A stretch of DNA of 36,344 nucleotides from an uncultured Eubacterium sp. Lineage in GTDB: Bacteria > Bacillota > Clostridia > Lachnospirales > Lachnospiraceae. Positions within the stretch are counted from its first letter, which is position 1, and each line of letters starts with the position of its first letter. The stretch spans positions 1-36,344 of the forward strand of contig CAMUPC010000014.1 in NCBI GenBank assembly GCA_947090545.1. Reading direction: 5' to 3'. The translations under genes and the position numbers were made by a program. The notes beneath the pieces were generated by a model that was not told where the DNA came from, ran no database searches, and was given only the letters and a program-made list of their open reading frames with translations. Positions 1-7,990 of this stretch are shown here, piece after piece.

Positions 1-109
1 GGCGAACTAGGTGCCGCGCCCGGACGGTGCCTCAGCGTAAACGCAGGATGCTTAGCGCTTCTTAACCTTCTGGAACGGACGCAGCCAGGGCGTGCCAATC
101 CCCTCTCCC
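1..109. repeat. Left copy of end repeat (inverted relative to right end)
   Basis: Bases 1-60 are the reverse complement of 35788-35847 at 55 of 60 positions, with the last 31 bases of that match perfect. Bases 81-109 are an exact 29-base reverse complement of 36316-36344, the very end of the window. The two blocks are 20 bases apart on the left but about 470 bases apart on the right, where a MITE-like unit and half of a palindrome lie between them. This is a dispersed non-coding repeat of G+C-rich character. I see no gene in it. Its presence at both ends suggests that the window ends are assembly breakpoints. Confidence 0.85.
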
Positions 110-380
110 AGCGTCCCATATCCAAAATCCCCAACAAGAAACATACAACAAAAAACCCCCTAGGCAGCGAATCCCCCCCAGGTTCCCAGCCTAATTTTTT
201 TGCATTCCATCCCCACAAGTCCACAATTACTTCCACCAGTAAATATCTATTCCCACATACCTATGCTATAACAATATCTGACATTTCAGTCATAGATTCT
301 CACAACCGTAGCCGTTAAAAACAAACCATCCAGCACCCCACTGCCAGGTAATTTCTTAACGCTGCCACAGGAATAGAAAA
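110..380. other. Non-coding leader before the first operon
   Basis: No convincing gene. A C-rich stretch (seven C at 174-180) sits inside a weak stem (TAGGC near 162 with GCCTA near 190) followed by a run of seven T, which is terminator-like but poor. Bases 215-252 resemble 7128-7163, upstream of the next operon, at 29 of 36 aligned positions including an exact ACAATTACTTC. A convincing -35/-10 pair could not be assigned. A CAGGAA ribosome site lies a few bases before the ATG at 381. Confidence 0.4.
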
Positions 381-1553
381 ATGTGCAAAAACACCATAAA
401 TACAAGCAAAAACAAAAAAATTACCCAGCTATTTAAAATCTACTCCCCAGATAATGGCGGCGGCATTGCAAACGTCATGGAAAGCATTGCCGAAGGATTT
501 TTGCACTGCCGCCAGGAGATCATTGTCTGTCAGGATACCTGGCTGAAAAAGAGTGCAGATGACACATATCACGGCATCCCGGTACGCAGAAGCAGACAGC
601 TTTTTACAATTGCATCAACGCCGGTCTCGCTCCAGTTTCTGCTTGATGTGAAAAAGCGGACAAAGGACAGCGGCATTGTGATCTGCCACTTCCCTTATCC
701 AATGATCGACCTTGCCATTCTGCTTGGATGGTATCACGGCAAACTGGTCGTATGGTGGCACTGCGGGATAGAAACGTACAGGCGGCTCGTTCCGTTTTAT
801 CGTCCGCTTGTGATGCATACGCTGAAAAAGGCAGACCGCATCCTGGTTTCTTCCAAAGGAAACCTGATGCACAGCGCCATGCTGCGCCCGTTTCGCGGCA
901 AATGCACGGTGATTCCGTTTTCTGTCAGCGACGGATATTTGCGAAGGGGAAGAGCTTATGTGAAAAGCCGGAGGGATGCGGAAAAGCGGGAGGAAAAGCC
1001 GGAGCAGAAAAAGAAAGAAATCAGCATCTTGTTTATTGGGCGGCTTGTCTGGTATAAGGGATGCGATGTACTGATCAAAGCTTTTGCAAGGATGAAGGAA
1101 AAAAACTGCCGGCTGGTTTTGGTCGGCGGCGGGCCGCTGGAGCAGGAGCTGAAAGCGCTTGCGGGGCGCCTTGCGCCGGGGCGGGTAGAATTTGCCGGGC
1201 GGATATCGGAGGAAGAAAAGATGGGCAGGCTGGAAGCGTGTGATTTTCTTGTACTGCCTTCGGTGTCTCAGGCGGAAGCGTTTGGGCTGGTGCAAATCGA
1301 AGCGATGGCTTTTGGAAAGCCTGTGATTAATACAAGGCTGCCGGGCGGGGTGCCGTATGTGAGCGTGCACGGCGTGACCGGCAGGACGGTGCGTGCCGGG
1401 CAGGTGGGAGAGCTTGCGGATGCGATGGATTTGCTGGCACGGGATGATAAGATGCGCAGGGAGTATGGGCAGAATGCGTGGGAGAGGGTGAACCAGGAGT
1501 ATACGAGAGAGGTTATGGCGGCGAGGTATGAAAAGGTGTTTGGGGAATTATGA
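381..1553 (+). CDS. GT4 family glycosyltransferase
   Basis: A 390-residue retaining glycosyltransferase of the GT4 (group 1, GT-B fold) family, expected to act on the cytoplasmic face and add a sugar from a nucleotide donor to a lipid-linked glycan. The C-terminal domain has the usual FIGRLVWYKG strand-turn near residues 218-227, a VGGGPLE loop near 248-254, and the EX7E donor-site motif at E299 and E307. The N-terminal domain contains a glycine-rich GGGIANV start. A highly charged segment at about 187-213 (many K, R and E) lies between the two domains and is longer than usual. The start has a CAGGAA ribosome site upstream. It is the first gene of an operon and overlaps the next gene by four bases (ATGA). 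The donor and acceptor sugars cannot be told from sequence. Confidence 0.9.
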   Translation: MCKNTINTSKNKKITQLFKIYSPDNGGGIANVMESIAEGFLHCRQEIIVCQDTWLKKSADDTYHGIPVRRSRQLFTIASTPVSLQFLLDVKKRTKDSGIVICHFPYPMIDLAILLGWYHGKLVVWWHCGIETYRRLVPFYRPLVMHTLKKADRILVSSKGNLMHSAMLRPFRGKCTVIPFSVSDGYLRRGRAYVKSRRDAEKREEKPEQKKKEISILFIGRLVWYKGCDVLIKAFARMKEKNCRLVLVGGGPLEQELKALAGRLAPGRVEFAGRISEEEKMGRLEACDFLVLPSVSQAEAFGLVQIEAMAFGKPVINTRLPGGVPYVSVHGVTGRTVRAGQVGELADAMDLLARDDKMRREYGQNAWERVNQEYTREVMAARYEKVFGEL

Positions 1554-2722
1554 AGATAGCGTTTTTTGGACAACTGCTTTGCGAAGCGCAGAAAACAGGA
1601 ATTGCCTGGAGCGCGCACAATCTGATTCTGGAGCTGGTAAAAATACCGGGGTTTGAATGCGTGGTGCAGTATTTTTCGTTTCCGGGCGGAGAGGAAAAGC
1701 TGCGGGAGCTGAAAAAATATGAGGATGCCGGATGCAGGCTGGAGCCGTGCGGATGGTTTCATTTTGTATGGTATAAGCTGCTGTGTGCCCTGTTTCCGGT
1801 TCCTTATAGGATCTTTTTCCGGTCGGCGCAGGATATTACACAGTGTTTTAATTTTACCGCGCCGTTTGGGGCGTATGGAAAGTGCCTTACGGTCGTTCAT
1901 GATATGGCTTACCTTGCCTGCCCGCATACCGTCCGCAGGAAAACGAGAGTCTGGCTGCGCGCAAGCATGAAGCGCTCCTGTCATTATGCGGACCATATTA
2001 TTACCGTATCTGAGTTCAGCAAGCAGGAAATCATACGCTATCTGCATGTGAAACCGGAACGGATTACCGTTGTGCCAAATGCGGTAGACCATACGCGGTA
2101 TCATCCGTTTTATTCCAAAGAACAGATCCGTGACGCGGCGCGTGCCTATGGCATTCGGGGAAACTATTTCTTATATCTTGGCACCATCGAGCCGCGCAAA
2201 AACCTGGAAACGCTGATTGGTGCTTACGCAAAGCTGTGCATGAAAAAAGAAGAAGTGCCCAAGCTCGTGATTGCGGGCGGCAGAGGGTGGATGTGCGGCA
2301 GCATCTATCAAAAAGCAGAGCAGGCGCGGCTTGGAAACCGTATTTTATTTACCGGATATATTGCACAGGAGCACAGCCCTTTGCTGATGTGCGGGGCACA
2401 GGCGTTTGTGTTTCCGTCTGCCTATGAGGGGTTTGGAATGCCGCCGCTTGAAGCGATGGCGTGCGGAACGCCGGTGATTGTGTCCAATACGACAGCGCTG
2501 CCGGAGGTTGTCGGGGACGCGGGGATTTTGACAGATCCAAAAAGTGAGGAAGCGCTTTGCCTTGCTATGGAAAAAATACTGGAAAACGAAGCGTTCAGAG
2601 ATAATTTGCGGACGCTTGGGCTGCGCAGGGCAGGCGGCTTTACGTGGGAAAAATCAGCGGAAAAGCTGGCAGAGGTATATCAAAAACTGTCCATGCCCGG
2701 CGGAAAGGGGATCGTGGAATGA
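1550..2722 (+). CDS. GT4 family glycosyltransferase
   Basis: A 390-residue GT4 glycosyltransferase. The phrase [11 protein letters not shown] near residues 210-220, typical of mannosyl- and rhamnosyltransferase-like GT4 enzymes, opens the C-terminal Rossmann domain. An IAGGRGW loop follows near 241-247, and EX7E lies at E293 and E301 within [10 protein letters not shown]. The N-terminal half has VHDMAYL near 116-122, common to this subgroup. No signal peptide or membrane helix is seen, so it should be cytoplasmic or peripheral. ATGA overlaps on both sides show translational coupling with the GT4 genes before and after it. Sugar specificity is unknown; a mannose- or rhamnose-type donor is only an inference from the subgroup look. 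Confidence 0.9.
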   Translation: MKIAFFGQLLCEAQKTGIAWSAHNLILELVKIPGFECVVQYFSFPGGEEKLRELKKYEDAGCRLEPCGWFHFVWYKLLCALFPVPYRIFFRSAQDITQCFNFTAPFGAYGKCLTVVHDMAYLACPHTVRRKTRVWLRASMKRSCHYADHIITVSEFSKQEIIRYLHVKPERITVVPNAVDHTRYHPFYSKEQIRDAARAYGIRGNYFLYLGTIEPRKNLETLIGAYAKLCMKKEEVPKLVIAGGRGWMCGSIYQKAEQARLGNRILFTGYIAQEHSPLLMCGAQAFVFPSAYEGFGMPPLEAMACGTPVIVSNTTALPEVVGDAGILTDPKSEEALCLAMEKILENEAFRDNLRTLGLRRAGGFTWEKSAEKLAEVYQKLSMPGGKGIVE

Positions 2723-3987
2723 TAAGAATGCTGCTGCGTGCGGCGGATGCGGCAAAGCCGATACTCGTTAAAATGATTCCCCGAAAGCTGCTGCGCAAAT
2801 GGAAAAAGCGGGCGTCAGAAGCCAATTTTTGCAGGATCAGTCAAAACCGTATTCCTTTTGCAGCAGGGCACGACGCAAAGGGAGTCAATCTTATCGGAAA
2901 TATCCGGTTAGAGGCAGGGCTTGGCAAAAGCTGCCGTCTTGTGGCGTCTGTCTTAGTCCAGGCAGGGATAGCGCTGGATCTTTACCCATATGAGCAGCCG
3001 GGCGCGGATAATACGAAAGATCACTCATGGGATCACCGGATATCCGACAGGCTGCATTACCAGGTAAATCTGATCCACATTAATCCTACGGAGCTTGCGG
3101 GCGCCTTTTCGGTGATTCCTCCGTCGGTATGGAATTACCGGTATCAGATCGTGTTCTGGCTCTGGGAGCTGGAAGAAGTGCCGGATACCTGGCAGATGTA
3201 TGTTTCATGTGCAGATGAGATTTGGGCGCCTTCTGCATTTGTCTGTCAGGCAATCCGCAGAAAAACGGCGCTTCCGGTAAAGCATATGCCGTATTATGCA
3301 GAAGCGCAGATGCACACAAGCTATCAGAGAGAGCATTTCAGGCTGCCGCAAAACCAGTTTTTATTTCTTGTAATGTATGACAGCTATAGCTGCGCGGAAC
3401 GGAAAAACCCGCAGGCAGTGTTTCGGGCGTTTCGGGAAGCGTTTGCAAAAGAAAACCGGGAGGTAGGGCTGGTCATTAAGATCGGGCATCCAACCGAAAA
3501 GGATGAGGCATGGATTGCGGATATTTTGGAAGGGTACGATAACCTGTATCTGATTCGGGATTTATTGGACAGTGACGAAGTATACAGCCTGATCCAGTGT
3601 GTGGACGTGATGGTGTCTTTGCACCGTGCCGAAGGCTTTGGGCTTGTGATGGCGGAAGCAATGCTTCTTGGAACGCCTGTGATAGCGACAAACTGGTCGG
3701 CGAATACAGAATTTATGGATGGGAACACCGCATGTATGGTAGATTATCGGCTGGTTACGATTGAAAAGGAGATCCCTCCGTTTCCGGCGGGAGGGCGCTG
3801 GGCAGAACCGGATATCCGGCAGGCAGCGGGCTATATGCGGAAATTATATACAGACAGGCAGTTTTGCAGAGAGCTGTCAGAGCGCGCAAAAGAACATGTC
3901 AAAAAGGTGTTAAGTATGGAACGTGCGAAAAAACAGATGCTGGGCAGGCTGGAGGAGATTTGGCGGGAGCTGGAAAGGAAAACATGA
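2719..3987 (+). CDS. GT4 family glycosyltransferase
   Basis: A 422-residue GT4-type protein. I chose the ATG at 2719, which overlaps the preceding stop as ATGA; an in-frame ATG at 2644 would force a 79-base overlap. The N-terminal about 50 residues are basic and helical-looking. The middle has WLWELEEVP and a DEIWAPS phrase near 167-173, typical of one GT4 subgroup in O-antigen-like clusters. The donor-site EX7E is at E305 and E313 in AEGFGLVMAE. It overlaps the next gene, an ABC exporter permease, by four bases, so the three GT4 enzymes and the exporter are likely made together. The linkage formed is not predictable here. Confidence 0.87.
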   Translation: MIRMLLRAADAAKPILVKMIPRKLLRKWKKRASEANFCRISQNRIPFAAGHDAKGVNLIGNIRLEAGLGKSCRLVASVLVQAGIALDLYPYEQPGADNTKDHSWDHRISDRLHYQVNLIHINPTELAGAFSVIPPSVWNYRYQIVFWLWELEEVPDTWQMYVSCADEIWAPSAFVCQAIRRKTALPVKHMPYYAEAQMHTSYQREHFRLPQNQFLFLVMYDSYSCAERKNPQAVFRAFREAFAKENREVGLVIKIGHPTEKDEAWIADILEGYDNLYLIRDLLDSDEVYSLIQCVDVMVSLHRAEGFGLVMAEAMLLGTPVIATNWSANTEFMDGNTACMVDYRLVTIEKEIPPFPAGGRWAEPDIRQAAGYMRKLYTDRQFCRELSERAKEHVKKVLSMERAKKQMLGRLEEIWRELERKT

Positions 3988-4760
3988 AAGCGTTAAAAGA
4001 TTTGTATGTGTACCGGCAGATGGTCTACAGCCTGGTGCGCAAGGAATTAAGAGGAAAATATAAAGGCTCGGTACTTGGATTTGCGTGGACATTTCTCAAT
4101 CCGCTGCTCCAGCTTTTTGTGTATACGCTTGTTTTTTCTGTGATTATGCGGGCAAGCATTGAGCATTATTATATCTTTTTATTTGTGGCGCTTGTCCCGT
4201 GGATGTTTTTTCATTCTTCTGTCGTTGGGGGAAGCTCCAGCATTTTGGATGCAGGCGATATGGTAAAAAAGATTTATTTTCCGAGGGAAGTCTTACCGAT
4301 CGCTTATGTAACAAGTGCGTTTGTAAATATGGCGCTGACGTTTCTCGTTGTATTTGCGGTCCTGATCCTGTCCGGGTTTGGAATCAGCCTGCGGGCGCTG
4401 CTTTGCCTGCCGGTTGTAATGCTGATCGAATATATTTTGGCGGTCGGATTTGCGCTGCTGTCCTCGGCGTGTTCCGTATACCTGCGGGATCTTGTCTATG
4501 TGCTGAATATCGTTACTATGGCATGGCAGTATTTAACTCCGGTGATGTACTCAGAAGAAATGATTCCCAAAGACCTGCTGCCGATCTGGAACCTGAATCC
4601 GATGACGCCGATTATCAGTGCCTACCGGTCTATTTTATACGACCAGCAAATACCGCAGTTGTCTACGCTTAGGCAGGCGTTTGTTCTGGGCATTGTATGT
4701 GTAGCGGCGGGATATTGGATCTTTCGCCGCCTACAGAGAGGATTTGCAGAGGAGCTATAG
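3984..4760 (+). CDS. ABC-2 type polysaccharide export permease (Wzm/TagG-like)
   Basis: A 258-residue membrane subunit of an ABC transporter that moves a completed lipid-linked glycan across the membrane. The start at 3984 follows GGAAAGGAA and overlaps the previous stop. Family hallmarks are the amphipathic YKGSVLGFAWTFLNPL segment at about 26-41, about six hydrophobic helices between residues 30 and 250, and the YLTPVMYS and NLNPMTPIISAYR phrases near 183-190 and 204-214. The ATPase subunit follows six bases downstream. Wzm (O-antigen), TagG (teichoic acid) and RgpC (rhamnan) all look like this. The neighbouring glycosyltransferases fit a cell-wall or capsule-like polysaccharide but do not tell which. 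Confidence 0.92.
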   Translation: MKALKDLYVYRQMVYSLVRKELRGKYKGSVLGFAWTFLNPLLQLFVYTLVFSVIMRASIEHYYIFLFVALVPWMFFHSSVVGGSSSILDAGDMVKKIYFPREVLPIAYVTSAFVNMALTFLVVFAVLILSGFGISLRALLCLPVVMLIEYILAVGFALLSSACSVYLRDLVYVLNIVTMAWQYLTPVMYSEEMIPKDLLPIWNLNPMTPIISAYRSILYDQQIPQLSTLRQAFVLGIVCVAAGYWIFRRLQRGFAEEL

Positions 4761-4766
4761 CAGGAT

Positions 4767-5534
4767 ATGGAACAACAATATGCAATCAACGTGCAGGATT
4801 TGGTAAAGAGCTTTAAAGTCTATCAGGATAGGACGTATTCTGTCAAAGACCGCCTGCTCTTTCGGAAAAATAAGTACGAAACGCACACGGTTATTAACGG
4901 TATCAGCTTCCAGGTAAAAAAAGGGGAAGCAATCGGGCTGATCGGCAGTAACGGATGCGGCAAAAGCACGACGCTAAAGCTGCTGACAAGAATTATCTAT
5001 CCTGACAGCGGGAGCATCCAGATCCAAGGCAGAGTATCCAGCCTGCTGGAGCTTGGGGCAGGCTTTCACCCGGATATGACAGGCAGGGAAAATATTTATA
5101 TTAACGCCGCGATTTTTGGGCTTTCCAGAAAAGAAATTGACAGGCGTATCCCGCAGATCATCCGTTTTTCTGAGCTGGAAGCATTTATCGACCATCCCGT
5201 CAGGACGTATTCTTCCGGGATGTATATGCGCCTTGCCTTTTCGGTGGCGATCCATGTGGATGCGGAGGTGCTTTTAATTGATGAGATTCTTGCCGTCGGC
5301 GACGTCAATTTTCAGCAAAAATGCTTTGACAAGCTAAAGAGCCTGAAAGAGCATAATACGACGATCGTGGTCGTTTCGCATTCTTTGGGACAGATTGAAG
5401 AGATCTGTGACCGGACGCTTTGGATCAGCCATGGCAAAGTGATCGAGGACGGGCGTCCGGCACAAGTGCATAAAAAATATCTGGCCGCGATGGAACAGGA
5501 ACGAAAAATCAGAATGGAGCAGGAGAGAAAGTGA
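4767..5534 (+). CDS. ABC exporter ATP-binding protein (Wzt/TagH-like)
   Basis: A 255-residue nucleotide-binding subunit. Walker A is GSNGCGKS at 60-67, the Q-loop area is followed by LLELGAGFHPDMTGREN at about 93-109 (a stretch diagnostic of polysaccharide and teichoic acid exporters), the signature is YSSGMYMRLAF at 148-158, Walker B with catalytic glutamate is EVLLIDEIL at 167-175, and the H-loop histidine is H205. The protein stops soon after the ATPase domain with a short charged helix, so it lacks the C-terminal carbohydrate-binding module of long Wzt proteins. This implies that export does not depend on recognising a modified chain end through that module. It pairs with the permease just upstream. 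Confidence 0.93.
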   Translation: MEQQYAINVQDLVKSFKVYQDRTYSVKDRLLFRKNKYETHTVINGISFQVKKGEAIGLIGSNGCGKSTTLKLLTRIIYPDSGSIQIQGRVSSLLELGAGFHPDMTGRENIYINAAIFGLSRKEIDRRIPQIIRFSELEAFIDHPVRTYSSGMYMRLAFSVAIHVDAEVLLIDEILAVGDVNFQQKCFDKLKSLKEHNTTIVVVSHSLGQIEEICDRTLWISHGKVIEDGRPAQVHKKYLAAMEQERKIRMEQERK

Positions 5535-5540
5535 GCGACG

Positions 5541-6920
5541 ATGGATCATCTACAGGAAGATATGGAGCTTTTACAGGATAATTTGCTGGAAATGCAGGCG
5601 CTTTGGGAATTGGCAGAACCAAAGGTAACAGTTCGCCAGGCAGGGATAAAATACCCGTTTGTATTGTGCAAAAAAGCGGCGCGGAAAATCATACGCTGGA
5701 TGCTGCGCCCTTATTTTCAGCGTCAGGCGGCATTTAACGGGGCGGCGGTACGCGCTGTAGGAGATCTTCTGCGCATCCAGCATGAAATGCTTGTCCGGGA
5801 AGGGGAGGCAAAGGATATCCTTCCTAAGTCAGATGCGCCGCGGATTATACAGATTGTTGCGGGGCTGAATTACGGAGACGCAGTCGGAAATGATGTCATA
5901 GCCATTAAAAAGGCATTAAAAGCAAAAGGAATCGTTACAGAGATCTATGCAACAACCATTCATAAAAAAATACCCGCTGGCACGGCAAAATACAGCTACC
6001 GGCTGCCCGATCTGGAAAAAGACGATATTGTCATTTACCATTTTGCATCCGCAGACCCGCTGGCAGAGACAGTCCAAAAGCTTAAGTGCATCAAAGTGCT
6101 CCGCTATCACAATGTAACGCCGCCCGCATTTTTTCAAAAATACGACCGTACGGCGGCGCACAGCACCAGCCTTGGATTAAAGCAGATACGGGAAATGCGC
6201 CAGTCGTTTGACTATGTGATGACAGTCTCGGAATATAATAAAAAGGATTTGCGGCAGATGGGATACCGCTGCCCGATCTTTGTAGTGCCGATCTTGATTT
6301 CGTTTGCGGATTATGCAAAGAAACCGTCGGCAAAGGTTATAAAAACATACAGCGACGGAGTCAAAAATCTGATCTTTGTCGGAAGAATTGCGCCAAATAA
6401 AAAGATCGAGGATGTGATTGCGGCATACGACTATTATCATAAAAATGCAGACGCCAATACACGCCTGATCATCGTTGGCTCCTATCAGGAAAAGAACCGG
6501 TATTATCGATACCTGCAAAGCCTGGTACGCAGGCTCAAAGCGGAAAATGTCATATTTACCGGGCATATCGCATTTGAAGAGATTCTTGGATATTACCGCG
6601 CCGCGGATGTTTTTTTATGTATGAGCGAGCACGAGGGATTTTGCGTGCCGTTAGTAGAAGCAATGTATTTCGGCGTGCCGGTAGTCGCCTATGCAGGCAC
6701 AGCAGTACCGGAGACTTTGGCTGGCTGCGGAGTGCTGCTGGAACATAAGGCGCCCGAGTATGTGGCGAAAGCGCTTGGATGCGTGCTGCACGATGAAAAG
6801 AAGCGGGAAGCCATTATAAAAAAAGAAGGAGAACGGCTGAAAGACTTCTCTGCGGAAGCAGTAGGAAAGCAGATGATCGAGGTGCTGGAGGAGATTGCAG
6901 GGAAAAGGAACGCAGGGTAA
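5541..6920 (+). CDS. GT4 family glycosyltransferase with helical N-terminal extension
   Basis: A 459-residue GT4 enzyme. Residues 1-95 form an extension before the first Rossmann strand (RIIQIVAGLNYGDAVGND near 101-118). It begins with an acidic, leucine-rich helix that could form a coiled coil and includes a basic amphipathic part near 43-62 that may sit on the membrane. The catalytic C-terminal domain has FVGRIAPNKKIED near 279-291 and EX7E at E365 and E373 in EGFCVPLVE. It starts six bases after the ATPase gene with only a weak ribosome site (GTGAGCG), so translational coupling is likely. It is the last large gene of the first operon. Confidence 0.88.
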   Translation: MDHLQEDMELLQDNLLEMQALWELAEPKVTVRQAGIKYPFVLCKKAARKIIRWMLRPYFQRQAAFNGAAVRAVGDLLRIQHEMLVREGEAKDILPKSDAPRIIQIVAGLNYGDAVGNDVIAIKKALKAKGIVTEIYATTIHKKIPAGTAKYSYRLPDLEKDDIVIYHFASADPLAETVQKLKCIKVLRYHNVTPPAFFQKYDRTAAHSTSLGLKQIREMRQSFDYVMTVSEYNKKDLRQMGYRCPIFVVPILISFADYAKKPSAKVIKTYSDGVKNLIFVGRIAPNKKIEDVIAAYDYYHKNADANTRLIIVGSYQEKNRYYRYLQSLVRRLKAENVIFTGHIAFEEILGYYRAADVFLCMSEHEGFCVPLVEAMYFGVPVVAYAGTAVPETLAGCGVLLEHKAPEYVAKALGCVLHDEKKREAIIKKEGERLKDFSAEAVGKQMIEVLEEIAGKRNAG

Positions 6921-6939
6921 AGCAAGGAGGAAAAGAAGC

Positions 6940-7074
6940 ATGGGATGGTATATGCTGTTGTTTCAGGCGTCATTAAAAATGAGAGATAGCAAAACAGGTA
7001 AAAAAGTGTACGACTTTTTGGAAAGTGCGGGAATACGCATATTGTACGCAGTGTATGAAAAAAACGGATTATGA
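6940..7074 (+). CDS. Small 44-residue protein of unknown function
   Basis: A 44-codon open frame, not a family I recognise. It has one of the best ribosome sites in the window, AAGGAGG at 6924-6930, nine bases before the ATG. It begins 19 bases after the preceding stop and ends 7 bases before the stem of the intrinsic terminator at 7081, which is what a true last gene of an operon looks like. The product starts MGWYMLLFQASLKM, a short hydrophobic stretch, then turns basic and polar, ending YAVYEKNGL. It could be a small membrane-associated or regulatory protein, or the remnant of a larger gene. Expression has not been shown. Confidence 0.5.
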   Translation: MGWYMLLFQASLKMRDSKTGKKVYDFLESAGIRILYAVYEKNGL

Positions 7075-7080
7075 TAATAC

Positions 7081-7111
7081 AATCCTGGCTTGCAAGAAGC
7101 CGGGATTTTTT
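7081..7111 (+). terminator. Intrinsic terminator of the first operon
   Basis: A ten-base stem (7082-7091 with 7097-7106, one T-G wobble, GGCTT paired with AAGCC at the top) closes a five-base GCAAG loop, extended by an A-T pair and followed by six T at 7106-7111. It is the textbook form of a Rho-independent terminator and lies just after the small ORF, separating the exporter operon from the GT2 gene at 7229. Confidence 0.88.
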
Positions 7112-7228
7112 AGTTTGCTGAAAATGGACAAATCTACAATTACTTCTTTCAGTGCATATATTCGCGCAAAAATCCATGTAATAATTACTTTCGGTATGGA
7201 TACAAAAGCACTGATACGGGGGATCGGT

Positions 7229-7990
7229 ATGGATATTTTTGATAAAAGCCTTTCCATTATTATGCCGGCTTATAACGAAGGGGCGTCGATTTACAGCAAC
7301 TTAATGAAAACCGCAGAGACGGTAAGTACATTTCACCGAAACTTTGAGATTATTGCCGTCAACGACGGCAGTGAGGACCAGACGGAAGAGGAAATCAGGC
7401 GCGCTACAATGCAGGATGCGCGCATTGTACTGGTTAGCTATATGCCAAACGGCGGAAAAGGAAGAGCTGTGAAGGAGGGTGTTTTAAAGGCAAAGGGACA
7501 CTACATTGCTTTTTTAGACGCTGATTTGGATTTGTCCCCGGCGCATCTTAAGGAATTTCTTGAAAAAATGGACGAGCTAAAAACGGAGGCAGTGATCGGT
7601 TCCAAGCTACATAAAGATTCTAAAGTGAATTACCCCAAAAGAAGAAAAATCATGAGTTTTGGGTATTATCTTATTTTAATGCTTTTGTTTCATCTGCCGG
7701 TCAAAGACACGCAGACAGGAATCAAGCTGTTTCGCGCGGACTGCCTGAAAAAGCTGATTTCAGGAGTAAAGAGCACCGGATTTGCCTATGACATAGAAAT
7801 CCTGGCAAAGATTGCCGAACAGGGAGGCAGGATCGCGGAAATGCCGGTTGTATTGGAATTTCAAAGAAAAAACCATTGGGGACGTATCCGCGTCGGGGAC
7901 GTCTGGCTGGTCGTTAGGGATACGATGGCATTGTATGCATCCATGAAAAGAAAGAGAACTGTTTTGAATGAAAAGACTACAGGAATTTGA
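7229..7990 (+). CDS. GT2 glycosyltransferase, dolichyl-phosphate-sugar synthase-like
   Basis: A 253-residue GT-A fold enzyme. I chose the ATG at 7229 because GGGGG at 7218-7222 sits six bases upstream and the family fold begins right after it (SLSIIMPAYNEG, residues 8-18); earlier in-frame starts would read through the terminator region. The metal-binding DxD is within DADLD at 97-101, and KDTQTGIKLF at 159-168 is characteristic of polyprenyl-phosphate glucosyl- and mannosyltransferases (ALG5/DPM1-like). It lacks the two C-terminal membrane helices seen in GtrB proteins. Likely role: making a polyprenyl-phosphate sugar at the inner membrane face. It overlaps the next gene, a flippase, by 23 bases. 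Confidence 0.85.
   Translation: MDIFDKSLSIIMPAYNEGASIYSNLMKTAETVSTFHRNFEIIAVNDGSEDQTEEEIRRATMQDARIVLVSYMPNGGKGRAVKEGVLKAKGHYIAFLDADLDLSPAHLKEFLEKMDELKTEAVIGSKLHKDSKVNYPKRRKIMSFGYYLILMLLFHLPVKDTQTGIKLFRADCLKKLISGVKSTGFAYDIEILAKIAEQGGRIAEMPVVLEFQRKNHWGRIRVGDVWLVVRDTMALYASMKRKRTVLNEKTTGI

Noticed and set aside
1-380. A phase switch in the seven-C run at 174-180
   Set aside because: It is non-coding, seven bases long, and not placed between identifiable promoter boxes.
1268-2104. Minus-strand open frame of 278 codons opposite the first two glycosyltransferases
   Set aside because: Shadow of two GT4 genes with strong motifs; no ribosome site or family features.
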